In this document: positions 1 to 8,299 of the stretch, piece after piece
Layout of the letters: each line of letters starts with the position of its first letter
Position numbering within the stretch: position 1 is the stretch's first letter
Source: Bacteroidota bacterium
Lineage (GTDB): Bacteria > Bacteroidota > Bacteroidia > Flavobacteriales > Flavobacteriaceae
Reading direction: 5' to 3'
Assembly (NCBI GenBank): GCA_947483095.1
Contig: CANKLD010000017.1
Location: 1 to 18,153, forward strand
DNA length: 18,153 nt
The notes under the pieces: generated by a model
The model's database searches: none
Seen by the model: the letters and a program-made list of their open reading frames with translations, nothing else
Told to the model about the DNA's origin: nothing
Translations under genes and position numbers: made by a program

Positions 1-903
1 ATAATCAATTGGAACGAGGTAAACGACCAACAAAAAAAGAAAGTCCGTTTTGGTTGGTTTGATGTAATTGACGATATTGAAGTGACCAAAGCACTTCTCG
101 AAAAAGTAGTTGATTTAGGACAAAAAAATAATTTAGATCATGTGGAAGGCCCTATGGGTTTCTCCAATTTAGATAAAGTTGGGGTGCTTACAGAAGGTTT
201 TGACCAAATAGGAACCATGATTACGTGGTACAATCATCCGTATTATGCAAAACATTTTGAAAAATTAGGATTTAAAACTGAAAAGGAATATGTGGAAAAC
301 AAATTTCCATTTGAAAATGTGAAATTAGAGTATTTCGACAAAGCGCAAGAATTAATAAAAAGACGCTACCAACTCAAAGCGCTTAACTTTAGTAAAACAA
401 AAGACATTTTACCTTACGTTGATAAAATGTTCGATTTATTCAATGCGTCGTATGCAAGTTTATCTTCATTTGTAGAAATCACCGACATTCAAAAAGCCTA
501 CTTTAAGAAAAAATACATCAGTTTTATCAATCCAGAATACATAAAATTTGTAGCAGACAAAGACGGAAATCTAGTCGCATTTGCCATTGTAATGCCTAGT
601 TTTTCTGAAGCCTTGCAAAAAGCAAATGGAAAATTATTTCCCTACGGATTATTTCATTTATTGAACGCTAGAAAAAATAGCAAAGACGTTGCTTTTTATC
701 TTATTGGAGTTCATCCCGATTATCAAAATAAAGGAGTTCATGCCATAATATTCAAAGAATACCATACTACTTTCACCAAAAAAGGAATTCAAAATTGTAT
801 TCGAACACCAGAATTAGCTGATAATCTTGCCATTCACTTACTTTGGAAAAACTTCGATCCAAAAATCATCTGTAGAAGAAAAACGTTTAGAAAAGATTTA
901 TAA
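1..903 (+). CDS. GNAT-like acyltransferase family protein, 5' end missing
   Basis: The reading frame is open from base 1 to the stop at 901-903, giving 300 visible residues, so the start lies outside the window. The GTG at 82 is internal: 27 open codons precede it, encoding residues such as VRFGWFDVIDD. A C-terminal stretch reading LIGVHPDYQNKGVHAIIFKE resembles the acetyl-CoA-binding motif A of GNAT acetyltransferases. Earlier, GPMGFSN and a segment with YNHPYY are typical of a roughly 380-residue flavobacterial family often annotated as hypothetical or N-acetyltransferase. The substrate is unknown. It converges on the PLP enzyme at 1321-2583, and I see no terminator of its own directly after the stop. 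The family call is by recognition; catalytic activity is inference. Confidence 0.75.
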   Translation: MINWNEVNDQQKKKVRFGWFDVIDDIEVTKALLEKVVDLGQKNNLDHVEGPMGFSNLDKVGVLTEGFDQIGTMITWYNHPYYAKHFEKLGFKTEKEYVENKFPFENVKLEYFDKAQELIKRRYQLKALNFSKTKDILPYVDKMFDLFNASYASLSSFVEITDIQKAYFKKKYISFINPEYIKFVADKDGNLVAFAIVMPSFSEALQKANGKLFPYGLFHLLNARKNSKDVAFYLIGVHPDYQNKGVHAIIFKEYHTTFTKKGIQNCIRTPELADNLAIHLLWKNFDPKIICRRKTFRKDL

Positions 904-1013
904 TAAAAATAATATCGCAAATTTTAAAAGATGATAGATAAAAGATGAAGAGATAACAAACTAGTAAATTCGAGATAATTCGGATAATTTTTGGCAAGAA
1001 AAGATTAAAATAG

Positions 1014-1232
1014 GCCACAGATTAGAACAGATTAAACGGATTTAATCCCTATTCATAATTAATTTGCTTGCGCTCTTTGCGAAAAAACTTTGCGCTCTTT
1101 GCGGTTAAAAAATAAGTCATAAAGTTGAAAGTCGTAAAGTAGAAAGGAATTGCTTTTTTGCCACAGATTAACACAGATTAAACGGATTTAATCAATATTC
1201 ATAATTAATTTACTTGCGCTCTTTGCGGTTAA
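1014..1232. repeat. Pair of direct repeats in the 904-1320 non-coding gap
   Basis: This 417-bp spacer holds no convincing gene. Bases 1014-1047 and 1160-1193 match at 32 of 34 positions (both start GCCACAGATTA and end GGATTTAATC). Each is followed by a near-identical ATTCATAATTAATTT block and the 12-mer GCGCTCTTTGCG, which occurs at 1070-1081, 1092-1103 and 1216-1227. The segment looks like a local duplication of one non-coding unit of about 70 bp, with extra copies of the 12-mer. The word families resemble common Flavobacterium intergenic repeats (recollection). No function is evident. Confidence 0.8.
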
Positions 1233-1258
1233 GAATAACAGCAGAAGTAACTTAATCT

Positions 1259-1294
1259 CAAAAAAAAATCCACTCGCAAAAACGAATGGATTTT
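1259..1294 (-). terminator. Rho-independent terminator of the 1321-2583 gene
   Basis: Bases 1265-1276 (AAAATCCACTCG) and 1283-1294 (CGAATGGATTTT) form a 12-bp stem with one mismatch and a 6-base loop. Read on the minus strand it ends in a run of about eight T (complement of 1261-1268), 27 bases past the stop codon at 1321. The plus strand has a weaker T tract, so it probably acts mainly on the minus-strand gene. Confidence 0.85.
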
Positions 1295-1320
1295 AACTTT
1301 AAACTTTAAACTTCTTAAAT

Positions 1321-2583
1321 TTAAGCATCCAAATCAACCTTAGTTCTATCTGCAATTTCTTTATAAGTACCGTTTTCTAATTTTTCTCTAATCGCTTCAA
1401 AAGCAGTTAACGTTTCTTCAACATCCGATAAAGTATGCGAAGTGGTCGGAATCATTCGCAACAGAATTATCCCTTTAGGAATAACTGGATAAATCACAAT
1501 CGATAAGAAAATCCCGTAATTCTCTCTCAAATCATTCACCATAACCATTGCTTCAGGAACACTTCCTTCAAGGTAAACTGGTGTAATACAAGTATTGGTA
1601 TCGCCAATATTAAAACCTTTAGCCTTCAAACCGTTTTGTAATGCATTTACATTTACCCATAATTTATCTTTAATTTCAGATGAATTACGCAACAATTCCA
1701 ATCGTTTCAAAGAACCAATCGTTTGAATCATCGGCAATGCTTTGGCAAACATTTGCGAACGCAAATTGTATTTTAAGTAATCTATTATCTCTTTATCAGC
1801 AGCTACAAAAGCACCAATATTCGCCATCGATTTTGCAAACGTAGAAAAGTAAACATCAATTTCATCCTGAACTCCTTGCTCCTCACCTGCTCCAGCACCT
1901 GTTTTTCCAAGTGTTCCAAAACCGTGGGCATCGTCAACTAACAATCGGAAATTGTATTTTTTCTTCATGGCAACCACTTCCTTCAACTTCCCTTGTTGGC
2001 CACGCATTCCAAAAACACCTTCAGTAATAAAAAGAATTCCTCCACCCGTAGTTTCGGCTAATTTTGTGGCACGTTGCAAGTTTTTTTCCATACTTTCCAC
2101 GTCGTTATGACGGTAGGTAAAACGCTTTCCACTGTGCAATCTCACCCCGTCAATAATACAAGCGTGCGCATCAACATCGTAAACAATCACATCATTTCTT
2201 GTTACTAAAGCGTCAATAGTGGACATAATTCCTTGGTAACCAAAATTCAATAAATAGGCCGATTCTTTCATTACAAAAGCAGCCAATTCTTCCTCCAATT
2301 GTTCGTGATATTTCGTGTGACCACTCATCATTCTAGCACCCATTGGGTACGCAGCACCATATTCAATCGCCGCGTCAGTATCTGCTTTACGAACTTCTGG
2401 GTGATTTGCAAGGCCCAAATAATCATTCAAACTCCAATTCAAAATGTCTTTTCCTTGAAATTTCATTCTTGGTCCTAATTCCCCTTCCAATTTTGGAAAC
2501 ACAAAATATCCCTCAGCTTGTGAAGCCCATTTTCCTAAAGGTCCTTTATTGTTCTGAATTCTTTCGAATAAATCTTTTATCAT
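1321..2583 (-). CDS. PLP-dependent alpha-oxoamine synthase family acyltransferase (serine palmitoyltransferase / cysteate acyltransferase type)
   Basis: A 420-residue fold-type I PLP enzyme. Members condense an amino acid with an acyl-CoA or acyl-ACP, releasing CO2 (serine palmitoyltransferase, KBL, BioF). Visible: the D/H motif VDDAHGFGTLG with Asp217 and His220, the cofactor lysine Lys251 in STFAKSMANIGAF, and DVDAH with His140, the position that usually stacks on the ring. The length is normal for the family. ATG at 2583 fits the family N-terminus, with a TATTTTTG box 38 bases upstream. Because flavobacteria make sphingolipids and the sulfonolipid precursor capnine, serine palmitoyltransferase and cysteate fatty-acyltransferase are the main candidates; KBL or BioF are less likely. 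Sequence alone does not settle the amino-acid substrate. It is monocistronic, between a strong terminator and a probable promoter. Confidence 0.85.
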   Translation of the reverse strand: MIKDLFERIQNNKGPLGKWASQAEGYFVFPKLEGELGPRMKFQGKDILNWSLNDYLGLANHPEVRKADTDAAIEYGAAYPMGARMMSGHTKYHEQLEEELAAFVMKESAYLLNFGYQGIMSTIDALVTRNDVIVYDVDAHACIIDGVRLHSGKRFTYRHNDVESMEKNLQRATKLAETTGGGILFITEGVFGMRGQQGKLKEVVAMKKKYNFRLLVDDAHGFGTLGKTGAGAGEEQGVQDEIDVYFSTFAKSMANIGAFVAADKEIIDYLKYNLRSQMFAKALPMIQTIGSLKRLELLRNSSEIKDKLWVNVNALQNGLKAKGFNIGDTNTCITPVYLEGSVPEAMVMVNDLRENYGIFLSIVIYPVIPKGIILLRMIPTTSHTLSDVEETLTAFEAIREKLENGTYKEIADRTKVDLDA

Positions 2584-2620
2584 CTCGTATTTTGAAAATT
2601 TTAATAATATAGCTGTTTCG

Positions 2621-2628
2621 CAAAAATA
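2621..2628 (-). promoter_or_regulatory. Candidate -7 box (TATTTTTG) for the PLP enzyme gene
   Basis: The minus strand reads TATTTTTG, an exact match to the Bacteroidota TAnnTTTG -7 consensus, ending 37 bases upstream of the ATG at 2583. No good -33 TTG is visible at the usual distance. Confidence 0.55.
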
Positions 2629-2671
2629 AATATTTATACCTTAATAACAGATTAAAATTGTATTTTTTTTA

Positions 2672-2742
2672 GGAGCTTCTTCCAGCTATTCATTACAATC
2701 TGCGCTAAAAAGCGCAGGATTTCCATTTCTATCTGGGCTAGA
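2672..2742 (+). repeat. Dispersed intergenic repeat, copy A, with perfect inner hairpin
   Basis: This block runs from GGAGCTT to ATCTGGGCTAGA and shares end motifs with copies at 4328-4412 and, inverted, 9261-9329. Its centre is a perfect hairpin: CTGCGCT (2700-2706), loop AAAA, AGCGCAG (2711-2717). It lies between divergent genes, 25 bases before the TACCTTTG box of the NYN gene. No coding potential was seen. Confidence 0.6.
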
Positions 2743-2766
2743 ACATCCGATTAACTAGAAACATCG

Positions 2767-2774
2767 TACCTTTG
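2767..2774 (+). promoter_or_regulatory. Candidate -7 box (TACCTTTG) for the NYN-domain gene
   Basis: Exact TAnnTTTG match, 51 bases before the ATG at 2825. It would give a leader of about 45 bases, very A/T-rich. The -33 element is not clear. Confidence 0.5.
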
Positions 2775-2824
2775 ATTAAAGTTACTAAATAAATAGAGTG
2801 ATTTTAATACAAATACAATAATAA

Positions 2825-3619
2825 ATGAATCAAAATACAGAATTAAAAATAGCCGTATTAATCGATGCAGATAATATTCCCTATAGTAATGTAAAAGGAA
2901 TGATGGAAGAAATCGCAAAATATGGAACCCCAACAACCAAACGAATTTATGCCGATTGGACCAAACCAAATGCCAACGGTTGGAAATCAGTTTTACTAGA
3001 ACACGCCATCACCCCAATTCAACAATACAGTTATACCGTAGGAAAAAACTCCTCCGATTCCGCCATGATTATCGATGCAATGGATTTACTATATTCTGAT
3101 AAAGTAGATGGATTTTGTATCGTTTCTAGCGACTCCGACTTCACAAGGCTCGCTATCCGACTCCGAGAATCAGGAATGAAAGTAATAGGAATGGGAGAAA
3201 AGAAAACACCAAACTCCTTCATCGTAGCCTGTGACCGTTTTATATACATTGAAGTTTTACAAGGAGCAGTGAAAAAGAAAACTCCAAAACCAACGCCAAT
3301 CGATACTAAGAAAGTGGTTGAAAAAGGAACTCCAGAAAAAGAAATTATCGAAAAAGAAGTCGTTCAAAAAATCGATTTACAAACCATAGAATTAATAGAA
3401 GCCACCATAGAAGCCATTTGTGACGACGATGGTTGGGCCTTCCTTGGAGATGTTGGAAACCTCATCGTAAAGAAAAAACCCGAATTCGATCCAAGAAACT
3501 ATGGCTTTACCAAACTCACTCCAATGCTAAAATCACTAACCGATATTCTAGAAATAGACGAAAGAGATTCCGACAAAAAAGGAATCAAACACGTATTTGT
3601 GAGATTAAGGTTCAGTTAG
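2825..3619 (+). CDS. NYN domain (PIN-like nuclease) protein with C-terminal OST-HTH/LOTUS domain
   Basis: 264 residues. The first 145 form an NYN/DUF88 (LabA-like) domain: VLIDADN with Asp14, Asp16 and Asn17, NSSDSAM with Asp78, and VSSDSDF with Asp103 and Asp105. These acidic residues match the metal-binding set of PIN-like ribonucleases, so the catalytic site looks intact. Residues 148-183 are a charged Lys/Glu/Pro linker. Residues 185-262 match an OST-HTH (LOTUS) module, an RNA-binding winged helix often paired with NYN domains in bacteria. Role: probably RNA cleavage or RNA binding, target unknown. It precedes udk with a 67-bp gap holding its own promoter-like box, so the two may be transcribed separately. 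The domain calls are firm; nuclease activity is inferred. Confidence 0.88.
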   Translation: MNQNTELKIAVLIDADNIPYSNVKGMMEEIAKYGTPTTKRIYADWTKPNANGWKSVLLEHAITPIQQYSYTVGKNSSDSAMIIDAMDLLYSDKVDGFCIVSSDSDFTRLAIRLRESGMKVIGMGEKKTPNSFIVACDRFIYIEVLQGAVKKKTPKPTPIDTKKVVEKGTPEKEIIEKEVVQKIDLQTIELIEATIEAICDDDGWAFLGDVGNLIVKKKPEFDPRNYGFTKLTPMLKSLTDILEIDERDSDKKGIKHVFVRLRFS

Positions 3620-3659
3620 AAAACTCAAGTCAAATTATAAATTTCGTGATATAAAATGT

Positions 3660-3667
3660 TATTTTTG
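3660..3667 (+). promoter_or_regulatory. Candidate -7 box (TATTTTTG) for the udk operon
   Basis: Exact TAnnTTTG match ending 19 bases before the udk ATG at 3687, implying a short leader of about 12 bases. It would drive udk, the FtsB-like gene and mutAB. Confidence 0.5.
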
Positions 3668-3686
3668 CTTAACTAAAATAAAATCT

Positions 3687-4295
3687 ATGTTAATTATTGG
3701 AATTGCTGGAGGGACAGGAAGTGGTAAAACTACCGTGGTTCACCAAATAATGAATGAATTACCAGAAACCGAAGTCGGAATTATTTCCCAAGATTCTTAT
3801 TATAAAGAAAATAATAATCTAAGCTTCGAAGAACGTTCCCTCATCAATTTTGACCATCCTAGAGCCATCGATTTTGAACTTTTAGTAGCACAACTAAAAG
3901 AATTAAAAGCGGGAAATAATATCAACCAACCCGTTTATTCTTTCGTAACACACAACAGAACAGACGATACCGTTTTCACTCATCCTCGAAAAGTAATGAT
4001 TGTTGAAGGAATTTTAATCCTTGCCAATGCCGAATTAAGAGAACTTTTTGATGTTAAAATTTATGTTCACGCCGATTCTGACGAACGTTTGATTAGAAGG
4101 CTAAGACGTGATATTGCTGAGCGTGGACGCGATATGGATGAAGTGCTTAGTCGGTATCAAACCACTCTAAAACCAATGCACGAGCAGTTTATCGAACCTA
4201 CAAAAGCATTTGCCGATATCATTATTCCAAACGATAAATACAACACCGTTGCAATTGATGTGGTACGAGCAGTAATAAATCAAAGAATTTTATAA
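3687..4295 (+). CDS. udk: Uridine kinase
   Basis: 202 residues, normal for Udk. It phosphorylates uridine and cytidine to UMP and CMP in cytosolic pyrimidine salvage. Visible: Walker A GGTGSGKT at residues 8-15, QDSYYK near 35, the NFDHPRAIDF substrate-binding segment, a Walker B-like VMIVEGILIL, and the lid with RLIRRLRRDIAERGRD. The ATG at 3687 places the P-loop at the family-typical position. It heads a same-strand run with the FtsB-like gene and mutAB, 136 bp before the next start; that gap contains repeat copy B. Function is secure from the motifs. Confidence 0.96.
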   Translation: MLIIGIAGGTGSGKTTVVHQIMNELPETEVGIISQDSYYKENNNLSFEERSLINFDHPRAIDFELLVAQLKELKAGNNINQPVYSFVTHNRTDDTVFTHPRKVMIVEGILILANAELRELFDVKIYVHADSDERLIRRLRRDIAERGRDMDEVLSRYQTTLKPMHEQFIEPTKAFADIIIPNDKYNTVAIDVVRAVINQRIL

Positions 4296-4327
4296 AAATT
4301 TCATTAATTTTATACCAATATTTTTTT

Positions 4328-4412
4328 GAAGCTATTTCCTGCTGTTCGCTAAATCACCGCAAGGGCGTGAAATAAAGCTACAACCTGCCTGCCAGCAGGT
4401 AGGTCAGGGCTA
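4328..4412 (+). repeat. Dispersed intergenic repeat, copy B, just upstream of the FtsB-like gene
   Basis: The block starts GAAGCTATTTCCTGCTGTTC and ends GGTCAGGGCTA, matching the ends of copy A and of the inverse of copy C. The interior differs: it holds an imperfect palindrome, CCTGC (4384-4388) with GCAGG (4395-4399). It ends 19 bases before the ATG at 4432, so if the operon is transcribed from udk this repeat lies inside the mRNA. Confidence 0.55.
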
Positions 4413-4431
4413 AAAAACATTACGAATTACT

Positions 4432-4764
4432 ATGGAAAATCCGTTAGAAGAAACAAAACAAAAAAAACCTTGGCTCAAAATTGTGAGCAATAAATACCTT
4501 TTAATTTCACTACTATTTGGTGTTTGGATGCTGTTTTTAGACAACTATTCCTACATGGATCAAAGACAGATTAATAACCAAATTGATGAATTACAAGAAA
4601 ATAAAAAATACTATCAAGACGAAATCAGAAAAGACAATCAAAGTATCAAATTACTAAAAAATCAAGACCAAGTAGAAAAATATGCTCGTGAAAAATATTA
4701 TATGAAAAAAGACAGTGAAGATATTTATATAATTGAATATGAAGGGGATACAATAAAAAAATAA
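4432..4764 (+). CDS. FtsB/DivIC-like septum formation initiator protein
   Basis: 110 residues with the FtsB/DivIC layout: a short cytoplasmic N-terminus, one membrane segment at about 21-38 (hydrophobic, from YLLISLLFG), a coiled coil at about 42-78 rich in Gln/Lys/Glu, then the motif VEKYAREKYYMKKDSEDIYI, equivalent to the 'ARE-Y-M-K-GE' end of the family. These proteins connect divisome components (FtsL, FtsQ) at the septum. The stop is followed after 5 bases by the mutA start, so it is almost certainly cotranscribed with the mutase genes. That link between division and acyl-CoA metabolism is positional only. Which of FtsB or DivIC it matches best cannot be decided here. Confidence 0.85.
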   Translation: MENPLEETKQKKPWLKIVSNKYLLISLLFGVWMLFLDNYSYMDQRQINNQIDELQENKKYYQDEIRKDNQSIKLLKNQDQVEKYAREKYYMKKDSEDIYIIEYEGDTIKK

Positions 4765-4769
4765 ATAAA

Positions 4770-6134
4770 ATGAAACATTCGTTATTCTTTGAATTTGATC
4801 CTATTTCTTCCAAACAGTGGAAACAAAAAATACAATTCGAACTCAAAGGCGAAGATTATAATGATACCCTAATTTGGAATTCCACTGAAAATATTAAGGT
4901 AAAACCATTTTATAACGAAGACGACTTACCAAAAAATTTACCCGTAAATCCAACTGCAAACGGATTTAAAATTTGCCAAAACATTTTTATTTTTGACCTT
5001 GAAAAATCAATCGAAAGAGCTTTAGAATCTATCAGTCGTGGCGCAGAAAGTATAATTTTCACCATCGAAAATGAAGAAATTGACGTTACTAAACTTCTAG
5101 AAAAACTCCCTTTAGAAACTTGTGAAATATACTTTAACCTGGATTTCATTTCTGTAAATTACATTTCAAAAATTGAAACCATAGCAAAATATAGAAACGC
5201 AAAAATATATTGTAATTTAGATCCAATTGGTCAATTAGCAAAAGAAGGAAATTGGTTTAAAACCGAAGAAAAAGACAATTTTGAAACACTAAATTTGATT
5301 TCAAAACAAGTTAAACAAAGCTCAATTATCAGTATTAATAGTTCTTTGTATCAAAATGCTGGCGCCAATAGGGTTCAGGAATTAGCCTATTCTCTTGCAC
5401 ACGCCAACGAATATTTAAACCGCATTTCGATAATCAACCAACCGATAGTTTTTAAGATTTCTGTGGGAACGAACTACTTTTTTGAAATTGCAAAATTGCG
5501 TGCTTACAGAATGTTATTTGATTGTATTGCTAAAGAATACCATCCTAATTTAGAGTGTCATTTATTGGTTTCGCCAACAAAAAGAAACAAAACAATTTAC
5601 GATTACAATCTAAATATGTTGCGCACTACAACTGAATGTATGTCGGCGATAATTGGTGGTGCAGACGCAATTGCGAATCTTCCTTACGATGCGTTATACC
5701 ATAAAGACAATGAATTTGGAGATCGAATTGCGAGAAATCAACTGTTAATTTTAAAAAATGAAAGCTACTTCGACAAAGTCAATAATCCTGCCGATGGCAC
5801 TTATTATATTGAAAGCTTAACCCATCAATTGGCTGAAAAAGCCCTAGTTTTATTTAAAGATATTGAAGCAAATGGCGGATTCCTAAAACAATTGAACGAG
5901 GGAATTATCAAAAGAAAAATTCAAGAAAGCGCCGATAAAGAACAAGAATTATTCGATTCAGGGAAAGAAGTTTTATTGGGAACCAATAAATATCCGAACA
6001 AAGATGACAAAATGAAACACGATTTAGAATTGTTTCCTTTTGTAAAAGTAAACCCCCGAAAAACATTGATTACGCCAATAATTGAAAAAAGAGTAGCCGA
6101 AAAAATTGAGCAGGAAAGATTAGGAAAAGAATAA
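4770..6134 (+). CDS. mutA: Methylmalonyl-CoA mutase, small (non-catalytic) subunit
   Basis: 454 residues, homologous to the barrel part of the mutase family but degenerate. Catalytic His244 of the large subunit (His235 in the MutB here) aligns with Leu193 in [10 protein letters not shown], and the cobalamin motif DxHxxG is absent. It therefore supports the MutAB heterodimer rather than catalysing. Family blocks remain: [47 protein letters not shown]. The protein ends soon after the barrel ([11 protein letters not shown]), so it lacks the C-terminal cobalamin-binding-like domain present in the longer small subunits such as the Propionibacterium one. The stop overlaps the mutB start by one base (TAATG), so the shortness is not from a local frameshift, and the two are probably translationally coupled. 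Confidence 0.92.
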   Translation: MKHSLFFEFDPISSKQWKQKIQFELKGEDYNDTLIWNSTENIKVKPFYNEDDLPKNLPVNPTANGFKICQNIFIFDLEKSIERALESISRGAESIIFTIENEEIDVTKLLEKLPLETCEIYFNLDFISVNYISKIETIAKYRNAKIYCNLDPIGQLAKEGNWFKTEEKDNFETLNLISKQVKQSSIISINSSLYQNAGANRVQELAYSLAHANEYLNRISIINQPIVFKISVGTNYFFEIAKLRAYRMLFDCIAKEYHPNLECHLLVSPTKRNKTIYDYNLNMLRTTTECMSAIIGGADAIANLPYDALYHKDNEFGDRIARNQLLILKNESYFDKVNNPADGTYYIESLTHQLAEKALVLFKDIEANGGFLKQLNEGIIKRKIQESADKEQELFDSGKEVLLGTNKYPNKDDKMKHDLELFPFVKVNPRKTLITPIIEKRVAEKIEQERLGKE

Positions 6135-8263
6135 TGAAAAGAAAAGATTTACAACATATTACGTTATTCAACCAAGAAAATTCAAAAGTTTTAGGTGACG
6201 GAAAGAAATCGGAGACTTTTAAAACTGCGGAAGATATTCTACTACATCCAAATTACTCTAAAAAAGATATTGAGAATTTAGAGCACTTGGATTTTGGTGC
6301 CGGCTTTGCCCCATTTTTACGCGGCCCTTATACTACAATGTTTGTAAGGAAACCGTGGACAATTCGTCAATATGCGGGTTTTTCAACCGCCGAAGAAAGC
6401 AATGCCTTTTATAGAAGAAATTTGGCTTCGGGTCAAAAAGGACTTTCCATTGCATTTGATTTACCCACACACCGCGGATATGATTCCGATCATGAACGCG
6501 TAGTAGGTGATGTTGGAAAAGCAGGAGTAGCAATCGATACTGTTGAAGATATGAAAGTATTATTTGACAAAATTCCTTTAAATGAAATGTCGGTTTCAAT
6601 GACCATGAACGGAGCGGTATTACCGATAATGGCTTTCTTTATTGTTGCTGCAGAAGAACAAGGAGTCCTGCCCGAACAACTTTCAGGAACGATTCAAAAC
6701 GATATTTTGAAGGAGTTTATGGTTAGAAATACTTATATCTATCCACCTACACCTTCAATGAAAATTATTGCAGATATATTTGAATATACAAGTAAAAAAA
6801 TGCCAAAATTCAATTCAATTTCTATTTCAGGATACCACATGCAAGAGGCAGGAGCTACCGCCGATATTGAATTGGCTTATACTTTAGCTGACGGATTAGA
6901 ATACATTCGAACGGGGCTTTCAACAGGAATGAAAATCGATGAATTTGCTCCTCGCCTTTCTTTTTTCTGGGCAATTGGAATGAATCATTTTATGGAAATT
7001 GCCAAAATGCGAGCAGCAAGAATGATTTGGGCTAAATTAGTAAAACAATTTAATCCTAAGGATGAAAAATCATTGGCTTTAAGAACCCATTGTCAAACCT
7101 CAGGATGGAGTTTGACGGAGCAAGATCCTTTTAATAATGTGGCACGAACATGTATTGAAGCAACAGCCGCAGCTTTTGGAGGAACACAATCTTTACATAC
7201 CAATGCCTTGGATGAAGCGATTGCCTTACCAACCGATTTTTCTGCACGAATAGCCAGAAACACTCAAATTTATTTACAAGAAGAAACCCAAATTACCAAA
7301 ACGGTTGACCCTTGGGCGGGAAGTTATTACGTAGAAAGTTTGACCCATGAGATAGCTCAAAATGCTTGGAAATTAATTGAAGAAGTAGAAGAATTAGGTG
7401 GAATGACTAAAGCAATTGAAGCTGGAATTCCAAAACTACGAATCGAGGAAGCTGCTGCCAGAAAACAGGCACGAATTGATAGCGGTCAAGATATAATTGT
7501 TGGAATAAATAAATACCGATTAGAAAAAGAGGATCCATTACATATTTTAGACGTTGATAATGAGATGGTTCGCAAGCAACAAGTCGAACTATTACAACAA
7601 ATAAAAGTAACCCGAGATACAAATAAAGTAAAAGAAACATTAGAAAAATTGATTGCAACTGCAAAAACTGGAGAAGGAAACTTGCTAGAAATTGCGGTTG
7701 AAGCAGCACGTTACAGAGCCACTTTGGGCGAAATTAGCGATGCCTTAGAAACTGTTTTTGGTAGATATAAAGCTCAAATTAAATCCTTTAGCGGCGTGTA
7801 CAGTAAAGAAATTAAAGACGACAGAAGTTTTGAAAAAGCAAAACAGATGGCAGACGAATTTGCAAAGCAAGAAGGTCGCCGTCCTAGAATTATGATTGCA
7901 AAAATGGGACAAGACGGTCACGACCGTGGTGCAAAAGTAGTAGCTACTGGCTATGCTGATGTAGGTTTTGATGTTGATATAGGCCCGTTATTTCAAACTC
8001 CTGCCGAAGCGGCAAAACAAGCCATTGAAAATGACGTGCATATTCTTGGCGTTTCTTCTTTGGCTGCTGGGCACAAAACGTTGGTTCCACAAGTTATTGA
8101 AGAACTAAAAAAATACGGGCGAGAAGATATTATGGTAGTGGTTGGCGGAGTAATTCCTGCACAAGATTACCAATTTTTATTCGATGCTGGAGCCGTTGCT
8201 GTTTTTGGCCCTGGAACTAAGATTAGTGAAGCTGCAATAAAAATATTGAAGATTTTAATTTAA
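6134..8263 (+). CDS. mutB: Methylmalonyl-CoA mutase, large catalytic subunit
   Basis: 709 residues. An adenosylcobalamin enzyme interconverting (R)-methylmalonyl-CoA and succinyl-CoA. The barrel domain occupies about 40-560 and the cobalamin domain about 583-709. Key residues by alignment to the Propionibacterium enzyme: Tyr80 (Tyr89) in [13 protein letters not shown], Arg198 (Arg207) in [10 protein letters not shown], His235 (His244) in GYHMQEAG, and the lower-axial ligand His596 (His610) in [10 protein letters not shown]. The Tyr/Arg pair is diagnostic for a succinyl/methylmalonyl substrate. Length and all blocks are complete. It starts at the TAATG overlap with mutA. The SDR gene follows after 63 bp with no terminator between, and the chaperone MeaB lies 1.1 kb downstream. 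Confidence 0.97.
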   Translation: MKRKDLQHITLFNQENSKVLGDGKKSETFKTAEDILLHPNYSKKDIENLEHLDFGAGFAPFLRGPYTTMFVRKPWTIRQYAGFSTAEESNAFYRRNLASGQKGLSIAFDLPTHRGYDSDHERVVGDVGKAGVAIDTVEDMKVLFDKIPLNEMSVSMTMNGAVLPIMAFFIVAAEEQGVLPEQLSGTIQNDILKEFMVRNTYIYPPTPSMKIIADIFEYTSKKMPKFNSISISGYHMQEAGATADIELAYTLADGLEYIRTGLSTGMKIDEFAPRLSFFWAIGMNHFMEIAKMRAARMIWAKLVKQFNPKDEKSLALRTHCQTSGWSLTEQDPFNNVARTCIEATAAAFGGTQSLHTNALDEAIALPTDFSARIARNTQIYLQEETQITKTVDPWAGSYYVESLTHEIAQNAWKLIEEVEELGGMTKAIEAGIPKLRIEEAAARKQARIDSGQDIIVGINKYRLEKEDPLHILDVDNEMVRKQQVELLQQIKVTRDTNKVKETLEKLIATAKTGEGNLLEIAVEAARYRATLGEISDALETVFGRYKAQIKSFSGVYSKEIKDDRSFEKAKQMADEFAKQEGRRPRIMIAKMGQDGHDRGAKVVATGYADVGFDVDIGPLFQTPAEAAKQAIENDVHILGVSSLAAGHKTLVPQVIEELKKYGREDIMVVVGGVIPAQDYQFLFDAGAVAVFGPGTKISEAAIKILKILI

Positions 8264-8299
8264 TCTAACAAATACTATGCGTGCATACTAATTATTTAC

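Noticed and set aside
2343..2612. Plus-strand open frame opposite the 5' part of the PLP enzyme
   Set aside because: Antisense to conserved codons, no family resemblance, no promoter or A-rich leader.
4296..4431. Cobalamin riboswitch upstream of the mutase genes
   Set aside because: The spacer is only 136 bp, is mostly repeat copy B, and I could not see the conserved B12-box. The other spacers before meaB and icmF lack it too.
4770..6134. mutA as a frameshifted, truncated gene
   Set aside because: The stop overlaps the mutB start in a TAATG junction and the last residues look like a natural barrel end; there is no space for a lost domain.
7407..7709. 100-codon minus-strand open frame inside mutB
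   Set aside because: Lies fully within the well-conserved mutB coding sequence and gives a low-complexity Leu/Phe/Gln-rich peptide; it is a shadow frame. The same applies to the minus-strand frames at 6333-6599, 4910-5149 and 8554-8754.
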